Positions 1 through 11,779 of a stretch of DNA of 64,000 bases are shown here, one piece after another. Source of the stretch: Mycteria americana (lineage: Eukaryota > Chordata > Aves > Ciconiiformes > Ciconiidae); NCBI RefSeq assembly GCF_035582795.1, contig NC_134370.1, positions 42,085,501 through 42,149,500 on the forward strand, given 5' to 3'. Below the pieces are notes generated by a model. That model was not told the origin of the DNA. It was given only the letters and a program-made list of their open reading frames with translations, and did not search any database. Within the stretch, counting starts at the first letter, position 1. The number at the start of each line of letters is the position of its first letter. The position numbers were made by a program, and so were the translations under genes.

Positions 1-2343
1 TTTTTTTTTTTTAGTGATGTTTTGCCTAAGGGCAGAGTATGCACATGTATGTGCATACATGTCTAAGGAGTATAGTCAGAAGAGTTGCAGGCTCACCAGG
101 GAGCAGAACTGTGCAAGGTGTGTTTCAGACTGCACAAACACCATGGCTATATCGAGCTGGTAGTACAGAGCCCATCCTGTGGCCGTACTGAATTCCTGCT
201 TATCTGATGAAAGTTCGAATCTACAGGCACAAGTCCCCCAGTTAACCATTTTTCAGTTGCTTCAGACTTTATGTTGGAGTGAAGGAAATGCCTCCTTTTC
301 AGGCCAATCAAGATGTGTCTTATCTGTGGGTGGACTTCACTGGCAGGTGGAGCATTGCCAAACATCACTTCTTGTCTCATGAAAGCTAAATGTCTATTTA
401 CATGTGCTAGAACAAATGACCTGGGCTTCTGAGTGCCCCTTTGAGATGGTCTCAAAAAGCCATCATCCTTCTCTGGAGCAAGGGGCAGATTTTCATCTTG
501 TCTGATGCTTCCTCATGCAGCAAGCCAGCTCTTATCTTTCCTTTGGTTGAACAATGTGTAAACCTTTTGTTGCACAAAACTGTCTTCGTTTTAGTCTTTG
601 TTCGTGGTATGAATCAGTGGCTTAATTTGCTAGCCTGTGTGCAGAGGGAGTATAATCTTCTTTTTGACTAGTTGGTATTCTCAAGAATTAGTAATAGCAG
701 TATATAAGTTATAAGTAATACCTGCTTATAAGTTGGACTAGTAAATTGCAGAGACAACTGTTTTCCTCCAACGCCTGGATTGCTGTCTTCAGACTAAACT
801 TTGGTAAATGCTGATGTACCTTCCAAACAGCTGAACTGTATTTGGAGATATAGCTGGAGATATACAGCTGGCAATGTAACTGGAGAAAAAAAAATTGGCA
901 GTATTTTGCTATCAAATTACTATTCTTGTTCTAGCACGATAGGCAGTTAAGTGCATTGGTGGTCATAGAGGTAGGCAAGAAACACTCCTTAAAAATCATG
1001 CACTGGTGGTGGTGTGCCAGAGAGGGAAGCAGTTTGTGTGTGAAATCAGTAATTTGTTTGCTTGTGCAGGCAATCATACAGTTTTAGTTAGGTCAGAGGG
1101 TAGTAGGGGGCTACTGTAGTTTCTTAATGGGCCAATAAGTTTGTACTTAGACTTAATTTTCATCTTGAAACTGAATTGTCACTGATCCTTTATTACGGCA
1201 GTTGGAAAAGGTTTTTGATCTAAAAATCTAGCAAAATTAATGGTGAAAACTTTAAAACTTTCCAGGTCTAAAATGATGATAATGTGGGGGCTTCTCTTTA
1301 CTGTACCTTGGATTAATTTAGGCAGAAGCTTATTAAAAATTCTGTGTCATTTGAAGTATGTAGAATAGCTAAAGAAAAAGGGTATGTTTTAATAATAAAT
1401 CAGTCTTTGAGAAGTGGATTGTGTCCTGGATGATCTCACTTAATAGTTCATTATGCTTTGTCATTCAGGTCCTCTTTGTGTCTGCCAGGGAACAACAACA
1501 ACAAAAATTACTTACTCTAATCAATCCTATTAAACATAGCTCAGTATACTGGGAAAAGCTGTTACGTTTTAGCCGTAGGTTTGTACTAAAGCAAATCTGT
1601 GAAACTTGTAGTAAAAAATCTTATTTGGATTAAAAAAAAAAAGTCTTGGGGAGTTCTTCCAAACACAGCCTATGATGGGGGACTGGCTATATGTATTTGC
1701 AGTGGATCTGTCTTACAGAAATAATGAGTTACTGCCATGTCCTTGAGCCTTCCCACATGCTGACAGTGGAAGGGGACTCTGTCACATCTGATGAAGGGCT
1801 TGTCTTGGTTTGTGTGTTAACAAAGCCTTGCAGCTGGCTTGGTGATTTCCTGCCCTTCTCTCAAATTCCTGATGGGAAGAGGCAATGCTATTTTAAATCT
1901 TATATTTAATCCAAAACCAGTATATTAACTGTAGGATGGTCACTGGATCTTCCCATACGTGGGAGGAGCGCAAGTGACTAGGTTCACATAGGGAGTTGGA
2001 GAGATCTACTGAGTATATGGATGCACACCATTAATCTGTTTCTTGCTTTTGTTTACCATATTTATAATAGGCTCTAGCTGTAGCCTAACTACATTTAGTA
2101 CAACTTCTTACATTTTTATGTAAGAGCCAATACCTTAAATTGGGACAAAACTTAGGAATTTGTATGCTTTAAAAAAAGTCTGTAATATACTGAAATTCCC
2201 AAACAGGTTTTTATCGGGCATTGGAGTAACACAAGTTCAAAGTCTGCTTCTTTAAGCCTTCACTGCTGACAGCTGTCTAACGTTGGTATGTTTGTTTTAA
2301 AGCACAGGCTCTTACTCATCCTTTGCGCTTTTTTCTTTTTTAG
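1..2343 (+). other. MINPP1: MINPP1 last intron (3' part)
   Basis: This stretch precedes the terminal MINPP1 exon and ends in a strong polypyrimidine tract and AG at 2342-2343. No upstream MINPP1 exon is recognisable in it, so the intron begins before the window. It is AT-rich and contains only short spurious open frames. A 22-bp alternating purine/pyrimidine palindrome sits at 37-58, and an oligo(T) run of 12 opens the window. No other gene was seen. Confidence 0.75.
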
Positions 2344-2743
2344 TTCAAAACCCATTTCTTCACCTTTGATTGTACAAGTTGGACATGCAGAGACACTTCA
2401 GCCACTGCTTGCCCTTATGGGTTTCTTCAAAGATGATGAGCCTCTCAAGGCAAACAATTACGTCAGACAAACGGATCGGAAATTTCGCAGTGGCCGTATT
2501 GTGCCTTATGCAGCCAACCTGGTATTTGTGCTTTACCACTGTGATCAAGTGAAAACCTCTAAAGACGAGTATCAAGTGCAGATGCTGTTGAATGAAAAAC
2601 TGATGTCATTTCATCACTCGAATGAAACCATCTCTACTTATATGGACCTCAAGGACTATTACAAGGACATCCTGGAAAACTGCCACTTCAAAGAAGAGTG
2701 TGAATTACCAAAAGTTAATATTACTGCTATTGACGAACTTTGA
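2344..2743 (+). CDS. MINPP1: Multiple inositol polyphosphate phosphatase 1, terminal coding exon (partial gene)
   Basis: MINPP1 is a histidine acid phosphatase of the ER/secretory lumen that removes phosphates from InsP6 and related inositol polyphosphates and from 2,3-bisphosphoglycerate. This exon encodes roughly the last 132 residues of a family about 450-490 residues long. The first base completes a split codon (phase 2 acceptor), after a polypyrimidine tract and AG. The family proton-donor motif H-A-E is visible in [14 protein letters not shown], followed by [21 protein letters not shown] and VFVLYHC, which match the vertebrate protein as I remember it. Two N-glycosylation sequons (NET, NIT) and several cysteines fit a luminal glycoprotein. 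The C-terminus is -IDEL, an ER-retrieval type signal where human has -SDEL. The stop is TGA at 2741-2743. The catalytic RHG motif lies in exons outside the window. The open frame continues upstream to 2288, but that part is intron. Confidence 0.95.
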
Positions 2744-3421
2744 GGGAATGAAATGGAGCGGGTGTTCTGCAAATTGATCTCAGTTCTGTTCAACAGACGT
2801 TGTGAAGAAGCACTTTTGATGATTTGCTGCTGCTGTGTTGACTTTCTAAACTTGCAAATTTGTCTCAGCTCAATGCACTGTTTATTTATTACATAAGCAG
2901 AATTATAAAAACAAATGCTATAACAGGGATGTTGCTGGGCATTTGTAACAAAAACATGATGCAAGATGAAGCATATCAGTATGTTTATATGTAGGAATAA
3001 GTAATTTCATTGGTCATTCCTCTTATGAATGTGCCATAGATGGATTTAAGAGCTGGGGCAACTTCTATTTTATCAGAGCTGAAGGTAGTTGGACTGATTC
3101 AGTATTGCTTTGCGCTGCTTGTTTTGCTACCTGCTGTTTTCCTGTGGCAGGCATGAAATAATTCAAAACTGTGAGCTTTTTTGCTCCTTTTCCTGAGCTT
3201 CTAGGAGGGAGAGGGTACATAATCCTTCTCCACAGCTGCCCAACTTCTGCCTGGACAGCACCATGGGAACATCTTTTTTGGGCATTTAAAGCAGGAGGAG
3301 TTGCAGTGTTCCTGCATGCATTATCTGCCTGAAAAGGGTCCAGGAGTTAAAAGTCTTAGTCATCATTGACCCATCCCACATAGCAAATTAGCCTCCAGGG
3401 TAAGTAAATTATCTTTAAAAA

Positions 3422-3502
3422 GAGGAAGTAAAAAACCAAAAAAAACCCCAAACAATCAAACAAAACCCAAAACAAAACAAAAAAACCAAAAAAAAACCAA
3501 AA
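3422..3502. repeat. A/C-rich low-complexity tract
   Basis: The tract consists almost only of runs of A separated by CC, CCCC or CAA. The same style of tract recurs at about 6510-6545, 10290-10340, 20158-20175, 26222-26238 and 52807-52845. Confidence 0.8.
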
Positions 3503-3699
3503 GTGAGGGAGTGGGAAGTAGCCACTCTTCCTTTAAGGTGCTCTGGGAGATGCAGCAGTTGTTCTCGAAGTAATCTGGTGTGTCCTTTCACTTGACACCA
3601 TCAATTTCTTGTATTAAATGTTTGGGCTAGGGCATTCAGATTACTCTGCTACGGCTATGAATGTCTTGGTCCTGTCCAGGTGCTGATAGTTTTCCTAGC

Positions 3700-3770
3700 A
3701 TGTCTGATTGGAAGGGACCTCTGGAGGTCTCCAGTCCAGTCTCCTGCTTGAAATGGGATTGTTGCTAACC
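3700..3770 (-). mobile_element. CR1-like LINE 3' fragment (old, minus orientation)
   Basis: The core TTGGAAGGGACCTCTGGAGG, followed by a TCCAGTCC-like stretch and CCTGCTT, resembles the reverse complement of the CR1 3' region, which typically reads TTGGAAGGGACC...TCTAGTCCA...CCTGC. Similarity fades after about 3770. The call rests on memory of the consensus. The fragment lies inside the possible MINPP1 3' UTR. Confidence 0.6.
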
Positions 3771-5815
3771 CTAAATCCAGACAGATTCTGGACTGTAAAA
3801 AGTATCTGGCTGAGACTTGACTTCTGCTAGCTTTAAGGCACCGAAGGTGGTGTCACTTATGTAGGCCTTATACATTTGATGTGCCACCTTGTTCTTGAAA
3901 TGAAGCTGGTTTTAAAGAAACTACTTGCATACAAGTACTGGTGATCTTTTAAAGCAACTGCACTTAAAGTAGGTTCACTTGCTACTGAAAGTTGGAAAGT
4001 ATTTTAGAGCTCTGCAGTGTGGCAGAAAAAGAAAAACTGAAGCTAATTGTCCAGAAATGTTGGAAATGCAGTGTCATAAAAATTCCTTCATCGCGCAGAA
4101 GGGAATGGCTGTGTGAACAAGTTGCCCCAAAGCAAATGAGGGTGTGGATTTATGGTGCTGGTAGCTCTTGAAGAGCATGCTCAAGCCCTATAATGAGTGT
4201 TCCAGAGCTCACCCTGTAAACTAAGGCACAGTTTGCTGTGTTTACTGGGGAGGGGGTGAAAGGTTGGTATAAGCAATTTCTGTGGAGACCATGGTTCTGA
4301 TCACTGAAGATACTGATTAAAACTGGTGGATATTTCAGCATTAACATCCCAGTGAAATACTTGCCTGTGTTAGGTCTTCAGCTCTTTTTCTGAAACTGGT
4401 GAAATGGTTAGGGAGGAGTATTGATGCTGAAACAAATGTAGGAATATAGGTCAGGATAACTGTCAGCCCCAGCATAAGACACTTACTGCTATATCAGTTT
4501 TGCATGTCTCCTTTTTTACATGATCCAACCTTGAGACTAAGTCAACTGATCATAATTACTGAGAGATGCCTGTTACGAACTGTATTACAATATTTGAGGC
4601 AAGCTACAAAGAAATGAACCTTTGTTTAAAGGCAGTTAAGTTTGGTAAGCAGCAGATACAAGGATGAGAAAATCCACCTTTGAACAAATATTTTTTTTCT
4701 GTGAGTCAGTCATCCTGTGATGATTCATGATTTGAACAAAAGGGATGAGAGCCCGACTATTGGAGATAAATGGAGGATTTCTGTTTGTCAGTTCAGTGAG
4801 ACTGATTTTAAGACATTGTGTTTGTTAAAAGATATGTCCTTCTTCCTTATGGAGGAGGAATAAGTTGCACTTGACTGCCTTTTTGATCATGTGCCAGACA
4901 AGGTGGAGGAACTAAAAAATTCCTTCTACAGTGAAGTGCCATTTGCTTCTGCATTACCAGGTTGATTGTATGCTTAAATTCTGTGCAAAGGGCTTCAAGG
5001 ATGACTCTTCAGAGGCCGTTTCCTATTTTGCCTTGGAGTACAGGTCCATGATACCTCCAGCATAACAGATATATCTTCAGTGGCTGTCAGCAATTAACTG
5101 AAAAGGAAAATGTGCTATTTGGTTTCTGATCTGTATTTAAAGGATGCGCTGACTCACTCCTTTGGCAGAATTAGAGGCTGAATGTGGAAACTTTGCACAG
5201 TTGTAGCAATAGAAGTGTTTGGACATGTAAATGTTCTAGGCACTTGTTCATGTGACTGATTCTTACCATTAGGGAGGTGACTTCAGTATGATCCTTTTAT
5301 TTAGTAAATATATAATTTTTTTTTTATTTACTAAAAAGGAAAATGAAAATGGATCAAAATATTTCCATAAAGTTGGGCACTAGCTCAATGAGCAGTGTTT
5401 GAACAGGCTGCCATATCTCATGGCATTGCAGATTACCACATCCTGAAAAAGTCCTGCAAGAAAAATAATGGTTTCTCTTCCTTCATGTGGCTCTGGGCAA
5501 AACACCTCATCTCAGTCATCCGGTGAGGACTTTGTTTGCAACCTTTCTCAAACTGGAAGCTTTCATTGATGAAAAATACTGACAGTGTTCTTGGATGCTG
5601 GCCTTAAATACATTTCAAATGTGTTTTATTTTGTTAAATGTCTAAAGCTTAACTAATCTTTCTGGCAAATTCATTTTTTTCTTCCTAGTAAGTACTGCTG
5701 CTGTAAGTCTGGTTAGTATTGAGCTGTCATATTGCTGGACGCAATGTGAATTTGTAATAATATGGTACTAACTGGATGAATTTTGAGAACTTGTTTTGGA
5801 TTTTTAGTGCTGTGA

Positions 5816-5821
5816 AATAAA
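5816..5821 (+). terminator. MINPP1: Candidate MINPP1 polyadenylation signal AATAAA
   Basis: This is the first canonical AATAAA after the MINPP1 stop codon on the sense strand. It lies in an AT-rich context, with T-rich and GT-containing sequence shortly downstream. The assignment is inferred, because no transcript evidence is available and a variant signal closer to the stop could be used instead. Confidence 0.45.
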
Positions 5822-7870
5822 ACTAATAATGACACAATGTTTAGTATCATGGCTGTGTTCTGCTTCAAAATACATTTGGTAGGCTGCTATTACTTGCATT
5901 GGTGTCTCTGATTATTCTAAGTCGTCAAATTGCTTCATGATTAATATAAAATGCCTTAATTAGGTTTTTACTCTCATATTTTGAGGCGAGTGGAAAATTT
6001 ACTCGTGTTTCCAGGAGCCCTGGTTTTAAAAACAGCAAAAGTTTCCTGACAAGGTTTTTGCAGATACTGCTACAGTATATAAAATGTCTGGAAATGTCCT
6101 GCATTTTGCAGTGGAGTGAGGGTTACACACATGTTTTTGTGCAGTCCAGAATCTGCTGCAGTATTATTTTTCTAACATGATCACTCTCTCAATAAGAGAT
6201 TGACACTGCTGATTTGATAAAGAATTAGAAACATATGTCATGCAATACTTTCTAGCCTGTCATTTCTTCTAGGTATTAGCAATAGATCCTTGTATTGAGT
6301 ATCCATTAGCTACTTCGTTTGTTAATTCTCTGATTACTGGTATGTAAAAACTAAGCTTTGCCTGCAGCATGTTCATGTGCTGAGGATGCGGTGCATGTTT
6401 AAGTGTGCTGTGACTGGAATGGCATTATCTTTGATCAAGGGCTGTTTCTTCATTTTCAGAAGTATTAGTCTGTAACACAGTTTGAAATAGAAAACAATTG
6501 ATGCTGTTTTGTTTAAAACAAACAAACAAAAAACCCCCAAACTGTATAGTCATAGGAAAAGGAGTGAAATATGTCTAAAATTAAGATACCAAAACCAAGT
6601 ATAACCTTCTAGGGGAAAAACACAATCACCACCCCCCACCCCCCCTTTTAAAGATGTATGATATATTAAATAGTCATTTTGTTAGCTGTCTAAATTTTGA
6701 AAATGAAGTTACTATTATCAAATGTTAGTTTGCAGTTGCTCCTATGGCAGAAATAATGGTTTATCTTTGAATTGTTAAATTCTTGCTTTCTTGGGCTTTA
6801 AGTTATAGACTATTTCTCCTGATTGTCGGAGTAATTTCAAACCTGGCCATCCTAAGGACTGATCTTACTGGACTGGAGCGAATGTGTCTTTTGTCCTCCA
6901 CAGTGTTCGAAGGGTAGTCAGTTACGGACCATCAGAAGAATTATTATATATAAATGCAAACAGTATACATTGGTAAACCCACCAAAGTGTGGCGCCAGGA
7001 GTGGGTGAGCCAGGGAGAGCTCATAACTTTGTTTAAGATTTCTGGGGAGACTTTTTTTCCCCACCCTTCCTTCTCCTATGAATTTGTTGTCTTGAGGCTA
7101 GCCGCACTTTCTTCACCTGTGTCATCATGTGATGGTGAGGCCATACTTTGCTTTTGTGCATGGTGTAGTGGGTTTCTTTGTTTTAAAAGTCCCATCTGTT
7201 TTTTGTGTTGCTTTGACTGATGGGTATGTGGGTGTGCTTTGTCTTTGATATGCTGCCACCTTCAAATTCATCTCCATCATGAAGACTCAGCAACTCCTGT
7301 ATATCCAGTTCAGCTTTTGAGTGCTGTTTTTCTGCCTGATTTCTCAGGATTTGTGGTCCAGTAAGTAGAAAACTATTTCTAAATTGCTTTGTTTCTGATG
7401 TTGATAAAGTTTTTGAAGAGGCTTTTCATTGACTGTGAAATATATGCCAGGCCAGAGCTAGGTTCTGCTTCCAGATCTGATACAGGTAGATGTTTGTAAA
7501 GGCTGTAAAGCCTTTTTGCCCTCCCTTGTTTGCTTCCAGAAGTGGAAAATTAAGATTATATATAGATTAACCTGCATTTACGGCTTTTTTTCCAACTTAG
7601 TTCAATACTTTAAAGAGATATTTTTATTTAAAATCAAGACAGAGGAGGTAGGGAGGTTCAGGCTGGCAGCATGTGGTCTTTATGGTGGTGGATTTTTTTT
7701 TTTAAACAATTCCTTTGAAAAAGGGTTTAAAGCAAACATTGTTTTTCTGACATTCTGTTGAAAGGTTTGAGCAAACCTCTTACTGTGTTTAATTAACAAA
7801 AACAAGTAATTGGTGTTCAGGAAAGGGATTATTGTTGAAAGACTAGGATGGAAGGAGCTAGCTGAATTAC

Positions 7871-7918
<48 letters not shown>

Positions 7919-7925
7919 TATTATT
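7871..7925. repeat. (TTA)n trinucleotide microsatellite
   Basis: About 16 uninterrupted TTA units, followed by a slightly imperfect end. The tract lies between genes. In one frame it reads as a tyrosine run, but that open frame has no other coding support. Confidence 0.95.
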
Positions 7926-8822
7926 TAGCGGTCAGAAAAGCTCTGCAGACTTTTCCAGGCTAGTGACATGTAGCTCTCAAACGCTTCACTGGGTATGATA
8001 ACAAATCCTGAACCTCTTTCAGAAACAGAAGGTGCCCAGCTGATCCTTGGAAGCAACGTATGCACCCCAGAAAGAGGAGCCAGGTTGGATCAGGCTGAGG
8101 GTTCCTTTAGCCTGGTGACCTCTGGCTTTTGTTAGGACATGTTGCCTAAGCAAATGTACAGATAGAGCAAGTATTTCCCCATACAGTCCTGATTACTGGC
8201 CATTTGTGGCTACTGGGTTTTCTTGAGTTAAGGCAAGTGGGTTTGCGTTTAGCTTTATATATAGCTCTTCATCAATTTCTCTGCTACACGGCTCTCCTGT
8301 TGCTTTCTGAACCCAAAGACTTAGATGTGCCTTGTGATGGGATGTGGCGGATGCTAGAGCTCAGCTGTAGGCTTTGTTGAGGTCCAGCTTCTTTCATTTC
8401 ATTTGAGCCTGCCACCTGCTACACTGGAAATTCAGTCACGTTTCTAGGAGCTGTGATTTTAAAAACAGTAATAGCTTTCTGACATACTCCATTAGCAGAG
8501 TTAGTTACCATATGCAAATGCTAAAGCTTGGCATGTATTCTGGAGCAGTTCAAGATACAGATCTTGTTTCGGTGTTATGTCTTCCTGAACACCAGCAGTT
8601 CATCTGATTCCTTGGAGCATTTTTACTGGGAGAGGAGTTAAACACTTGATCTCTTTTTGTCCTGCCTATGCTACTAACGGCTTCTATTTTCTTTTCAGAT
8701 GGGAGAGGCCCATCTTGCTTATTTGTTCCTTGTGCTGAAATAATTCTGTTCTTCTAATTGTTATCATTGCTACTTCTATTTTTGGCTTGGTTTTACCCTG
8801 TGCCTATAAATATATTTACTGG

Positions 8823-8900
8823 ACCAGACTTGCACACAATATTCAAGACGAGGGTGCACCATTGACTTGAAAAGGGGAGAAATGATTATTCTTGTTACGT
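8823..8900 (-). mobile_element. Possible degraded CR1-family fragment
   Basis: The stretch GACCAGACTTGCACACAAT followed by ATTCAAGACGAGGGTGCACC and GAAAAGGGG resembles the CR1 antisense segment that usually reads as GGACACAGTACTCCAGG with a later GAGTAGAGGGG. It is highly diverged and its boundaries are uncertain. Confidence 0.4.
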
Positions 8901-9342
8901 TTTCTAGATTTTTATTTCACACTCCCCCCACACCACACTAAATAGCATCCCATTTCTTTCCTTTGTGGGTAGTGAGCATCAGGCCAATGTGTGTGGAGCT
9001 GTTCACTGGTACCTCTGTCTCACTCTGGGCAGTATTTAAAAGTATCAGCAACCAATGTTCTATGGTTGTTTCTCAAAGAAGATGCTGTCCTCCATGTGTA
9101 ATGTATTCTTTCTTCTTGCTATTAGAGGCTATTTACTGTTCTCTGAGTATTTTTGGTTATGTAAAAATACCTGTAAAAATTGGAACAATTTTATATTCAA
9201 ATGTTTATGAATTTACAATATCCTGTATTTTTAACTGTGGTAATTTTTCATGAATAACTGGTTCATTAGAATAAATTTACAAGAGGTGAATGGTAGAGGG
9301 AATATTTTTAAACAATCAGTTGCACACCTTCAAAGCATGGCG

Positions 9343-9650
9343 TTATAGGAAAATAAGGTAGAAAGGAGTTTTTGAGAGGTCCTCTACTTCATCCCCCTGC
9401 CCTCTATGGCATCCTCTATCCTGCTGGTAATTTGTCAAGGGCATTTGTTATTCTCATCTATTGTTCAGCACATCTGCTACGTAGTGCCAGCTGCAAATTC
9501 AGTAAGCACCGATTTTTTTTTTTTTTTTTTTTTTCCTTTTCTTCTCCCCCCCCTCCCTTTTCCCTGTATATTGAACAGTGCTGGACTCGGATCTGACCCT
9601 GGTAGGACTCTGCTGGATACTGATTTCCAGCTGGAGGGTGAACTATCCTC
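9343..9650 (-). mobile_element. Possible degraded CR1-family fragments
   Basis: The start (ATAGGAAAATAAGGTAGAAA, then TTGAGAGGTCCTCTA and CCCCCTGCC) resembles the reverse complement of a CR1 3' end. Near 9590-9640 the string CTGACCCTGGTAGGACTCTG followed by CCAGCTGGA resembles an antisense internal CR1 segment. A T-run of roughly 25 at about 9512-9536 interrupts the block. The element is old and fragmented. Confidence 0.45.
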
Positions 9651-9659
9651 TTAAGTCTT

Positions 9660-9689
9660 GTTTTCCAAGTTCTCGTTTTCCAAGTTCTC
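9660..9689. repeat. Perfect 15-bp tandem duplication
   Basis: GTTTTCCAAGTTCTC occurs twice back to back with no mismatch, in intergenic sequence. Confidence 0.9.
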
Positions 9690-10499
9690 TATCTGTGCTT
9701 TCTTTGCCTTTTATGGGTGTAGGCATCACTGGCCATGTCATCTGAAACAGCAACCCAAGGCTTTTCTAGCCCTTGTCGTAGTCTGGCATCCCCAGGTTTC
9801 ATTTCTGCTGTAGAGCAAAACTGGCTTGTTTGCAGTGTGATTGGCATTGGGCAGCCATTGCAAGCTATTGCTCATCTCAGTGCTGGCTTCATGCATACAA
9901 AGAGCTTAATCATTGTTCTGGTATTTTGCTGGAAATTAAAGTCAAGCAGTGTATCTGTAATCACTGTCTCCTCTTACAGAGGAGATAGTATAGTTTGGCC
10001 AGATAGTTCTGGCCAAAGCACAGGGAAATGGCTCCTAATCCTCTCTGACCACTCTGTTGTGCTTATTTATTTTAATGCTTTTAATTAGGTGCATTTCATT
10101 TAATGCATGTGAAGCATTACTGCTCAGCTTACAGAAACGAATGATGGCTCTTAGATGGACAACGTGCTGTTCTAAGGGACACCCTGCAATTGTCCTGATG
10201 TTGCAGGGGAGGAGATACCATAGGCTGTCACGTGTCTTCTGCAGCCATCGTTTTGCAGAATGTCTTTCACAACCATATCCACCTGTTGATTTAAAAAAAA
10301 ACCAAACAAAAAACAAACCACAACCAAAAAAACCCCCACCCTAAGCTGCCAGTTCCTGGTATATCTGCCAAAAGAGAGATTCGAAAACCTTTCTCTTTGG
10401 ATTTCCAGCCTATAACTTTATACTTGGCCTTTGTGTCCCAATTCTGTCTTCCAACGTATGCTTATTGACCTGCCTGGTACCTTTGGAGATGCCACTTGC

Positions 10500-10720
10500 A
10501 TCTCATTTCAGTCTTCGCTTTGCCAGATCTGATAAGTTGATCCCTCTTAATCTCTCCTCCTGACTCTCCTCCTCACCTGACTTATTTCTTCTGTGTACTG
10601 ACTCTTGTTTCACTTCAGTTCTTTCGACCATAAATGACCACAATTGTACTCGGTTTTCCAGATGAGGTCTTACAAATGGCTCGCTTGCTGGCAGTGAGAT
10701 TTCCCCTACCTTCCCTCTTG
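10500..10720 (-). mobile_element. Possible degraded CR1/L3-like LINE fragment
   Basis: AAGTTGATCCCTCTTAATCT with CTCTCCTCC, and then TTTTCCAGATGAGGTCTTAC, resemble antisense segments of ancient CR1/L3-type LINEs. The resemblance is weak and the call is tentative. Confidence 0.35.
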
Positions 10721-11779
10721 GGAAGGTTAATCATTATGCAAGTGAGGTTTTTATATTTATTTGGCTGGTGGAAGGCTGTTTTCTGTGGCACTGTGGAGGA
10801 GGTTTTGTGCTCTGGCTCCCATGTTCTGCTACAGAACATTTTCACCAGGTGTCACAGGTCATTTCCTGTGCATGGATTGGTGTATAACAAATTTGTTTAT
10901 AATATAAAGTGTTACTAATTATATTCTGCATTTCTCTATTTGCCTGCACGTCCGCTGCTCTTAAGATCCAGTACTGCTGTATAAAACCCAGTGCCTGGGG
11001 CTTTGTGCTTCCAGCCCTCTCAAGCATGAACCATATGCAAAGTCCTGCTGTGGCTTGGCTTTGCAGGAAAGCCTTTGGGGTTCAGATTTCATTTCACATA
11101 ACCCAGAATTAGAGGGCTGTTCTTTAGCCCTCATAGGCCTTTGTGTGGCAAAGAATGGCATGTCTTCCCTCTGTAGGAATGCAAGCTCTGCTCTGAATCC
11201 ACCAGCCTAGATGTTTAGGTTTATAGCTAAGCTACCTGGAGGGATTGATTATCCAGCACCTCAACAGCTAATATCAGAAGGTTCCCCCTTTGCCTTTCTT
11301 CTTCTAGGGCTGAGGTCAGGTGAGATGGATACTCCTGTGTTGCCCTGCAGCAGATCTCCCCTTTCTCTGTTTCTGTGCTTCCTGCTTGTAAAACCTTGCT
11401 GTGCAAAATTGGTAGTGAATGCTGCTCCCAGTGTGACATGGCCTGACTGTCCTGCGCCCATGTGCCCTATGTCCCTGGTCAGACAGGAAAGAGGTGGTAA
11501 ATCAAATGGGTTCTTGCTAAGTTAAAGTCCTTTTTTGTTTTTTTTCCAGAAGGTGCTGCATTTGCTGATTCAAACCAGCTTTCGGCATGGGGCTTGAGAT
11601 AGGTGTAAAAGCCAAATCTGGAGGTGGTGCTTTGAGTTGCAGGCTTCCAGCTGAATGAGGCAAGACAAAATTAACTGCAGAGGCTCATGTGACCTACTTC
11701 TTAAGGTCTCATGTGCAGCCTTCAGATCAGAAAACTAAACAGGAGGAGACAGCTTTCACGATAAATGAGAAATTGTTTC

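Larger units (their letters stand above)
2744..5840 (+). other. MINPP1: MINPP1 3' UTR and downstream sequence
   Basis: This non-coding stretch follows the MINPP1 stop. The first canonical AATAAA on the plus strand lies at 5816-5821, so the longest 3' UTR would be about 3.1 kb. An ATTAAA near 3613 could give a shorter form. The region includes an A/C-rich simple tract (about 3422-3502) and a CR1-like fragment at about 3700, so the real transcript end could lie before these. No other coding signal was seen. Confidence 0.5.
5841..11779. other. Intergenic MINPP1-PAPSS2, first part
   Basis: No conserved protein or RNA gene is recognisable. The region contains a (TTA)n microsatellite at 7871-7925, C-rich and A/C-rich tracts at about 6510-6545, 6631-6645 and 10290-10340, a T-run of roughly 25 at about 9512-9536, probable old CR1 fragments (about 8820-8900, 9340-9650, 10500-10720) and a 15-bp tandem duplication at 9660-9689. 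A short open segment with a good acceptor at 6904 is discussed under findings. Confidence 0.6.

Noticed and set aside
2288-2343. Extension of the MINPP1 frame upstream of 2344 (starting MFVLKHRLL)
   Set aside because: This is the polypyrimidine tract and acceptor of the last intron. Similarity to MINPP1 begins only after the AG at 2343.
6990-6996. TGGCGCC string resembling a retroviral primer-binding site
   Set aside because: Only seven bases, with no LTR pair, no gag/pol frames and no polypurine tract nearby.
7810-7998. Open frame with a tyrosine homopolymer
   Set aside because: The run is just the (TTA)n microsatellite read in one frame.
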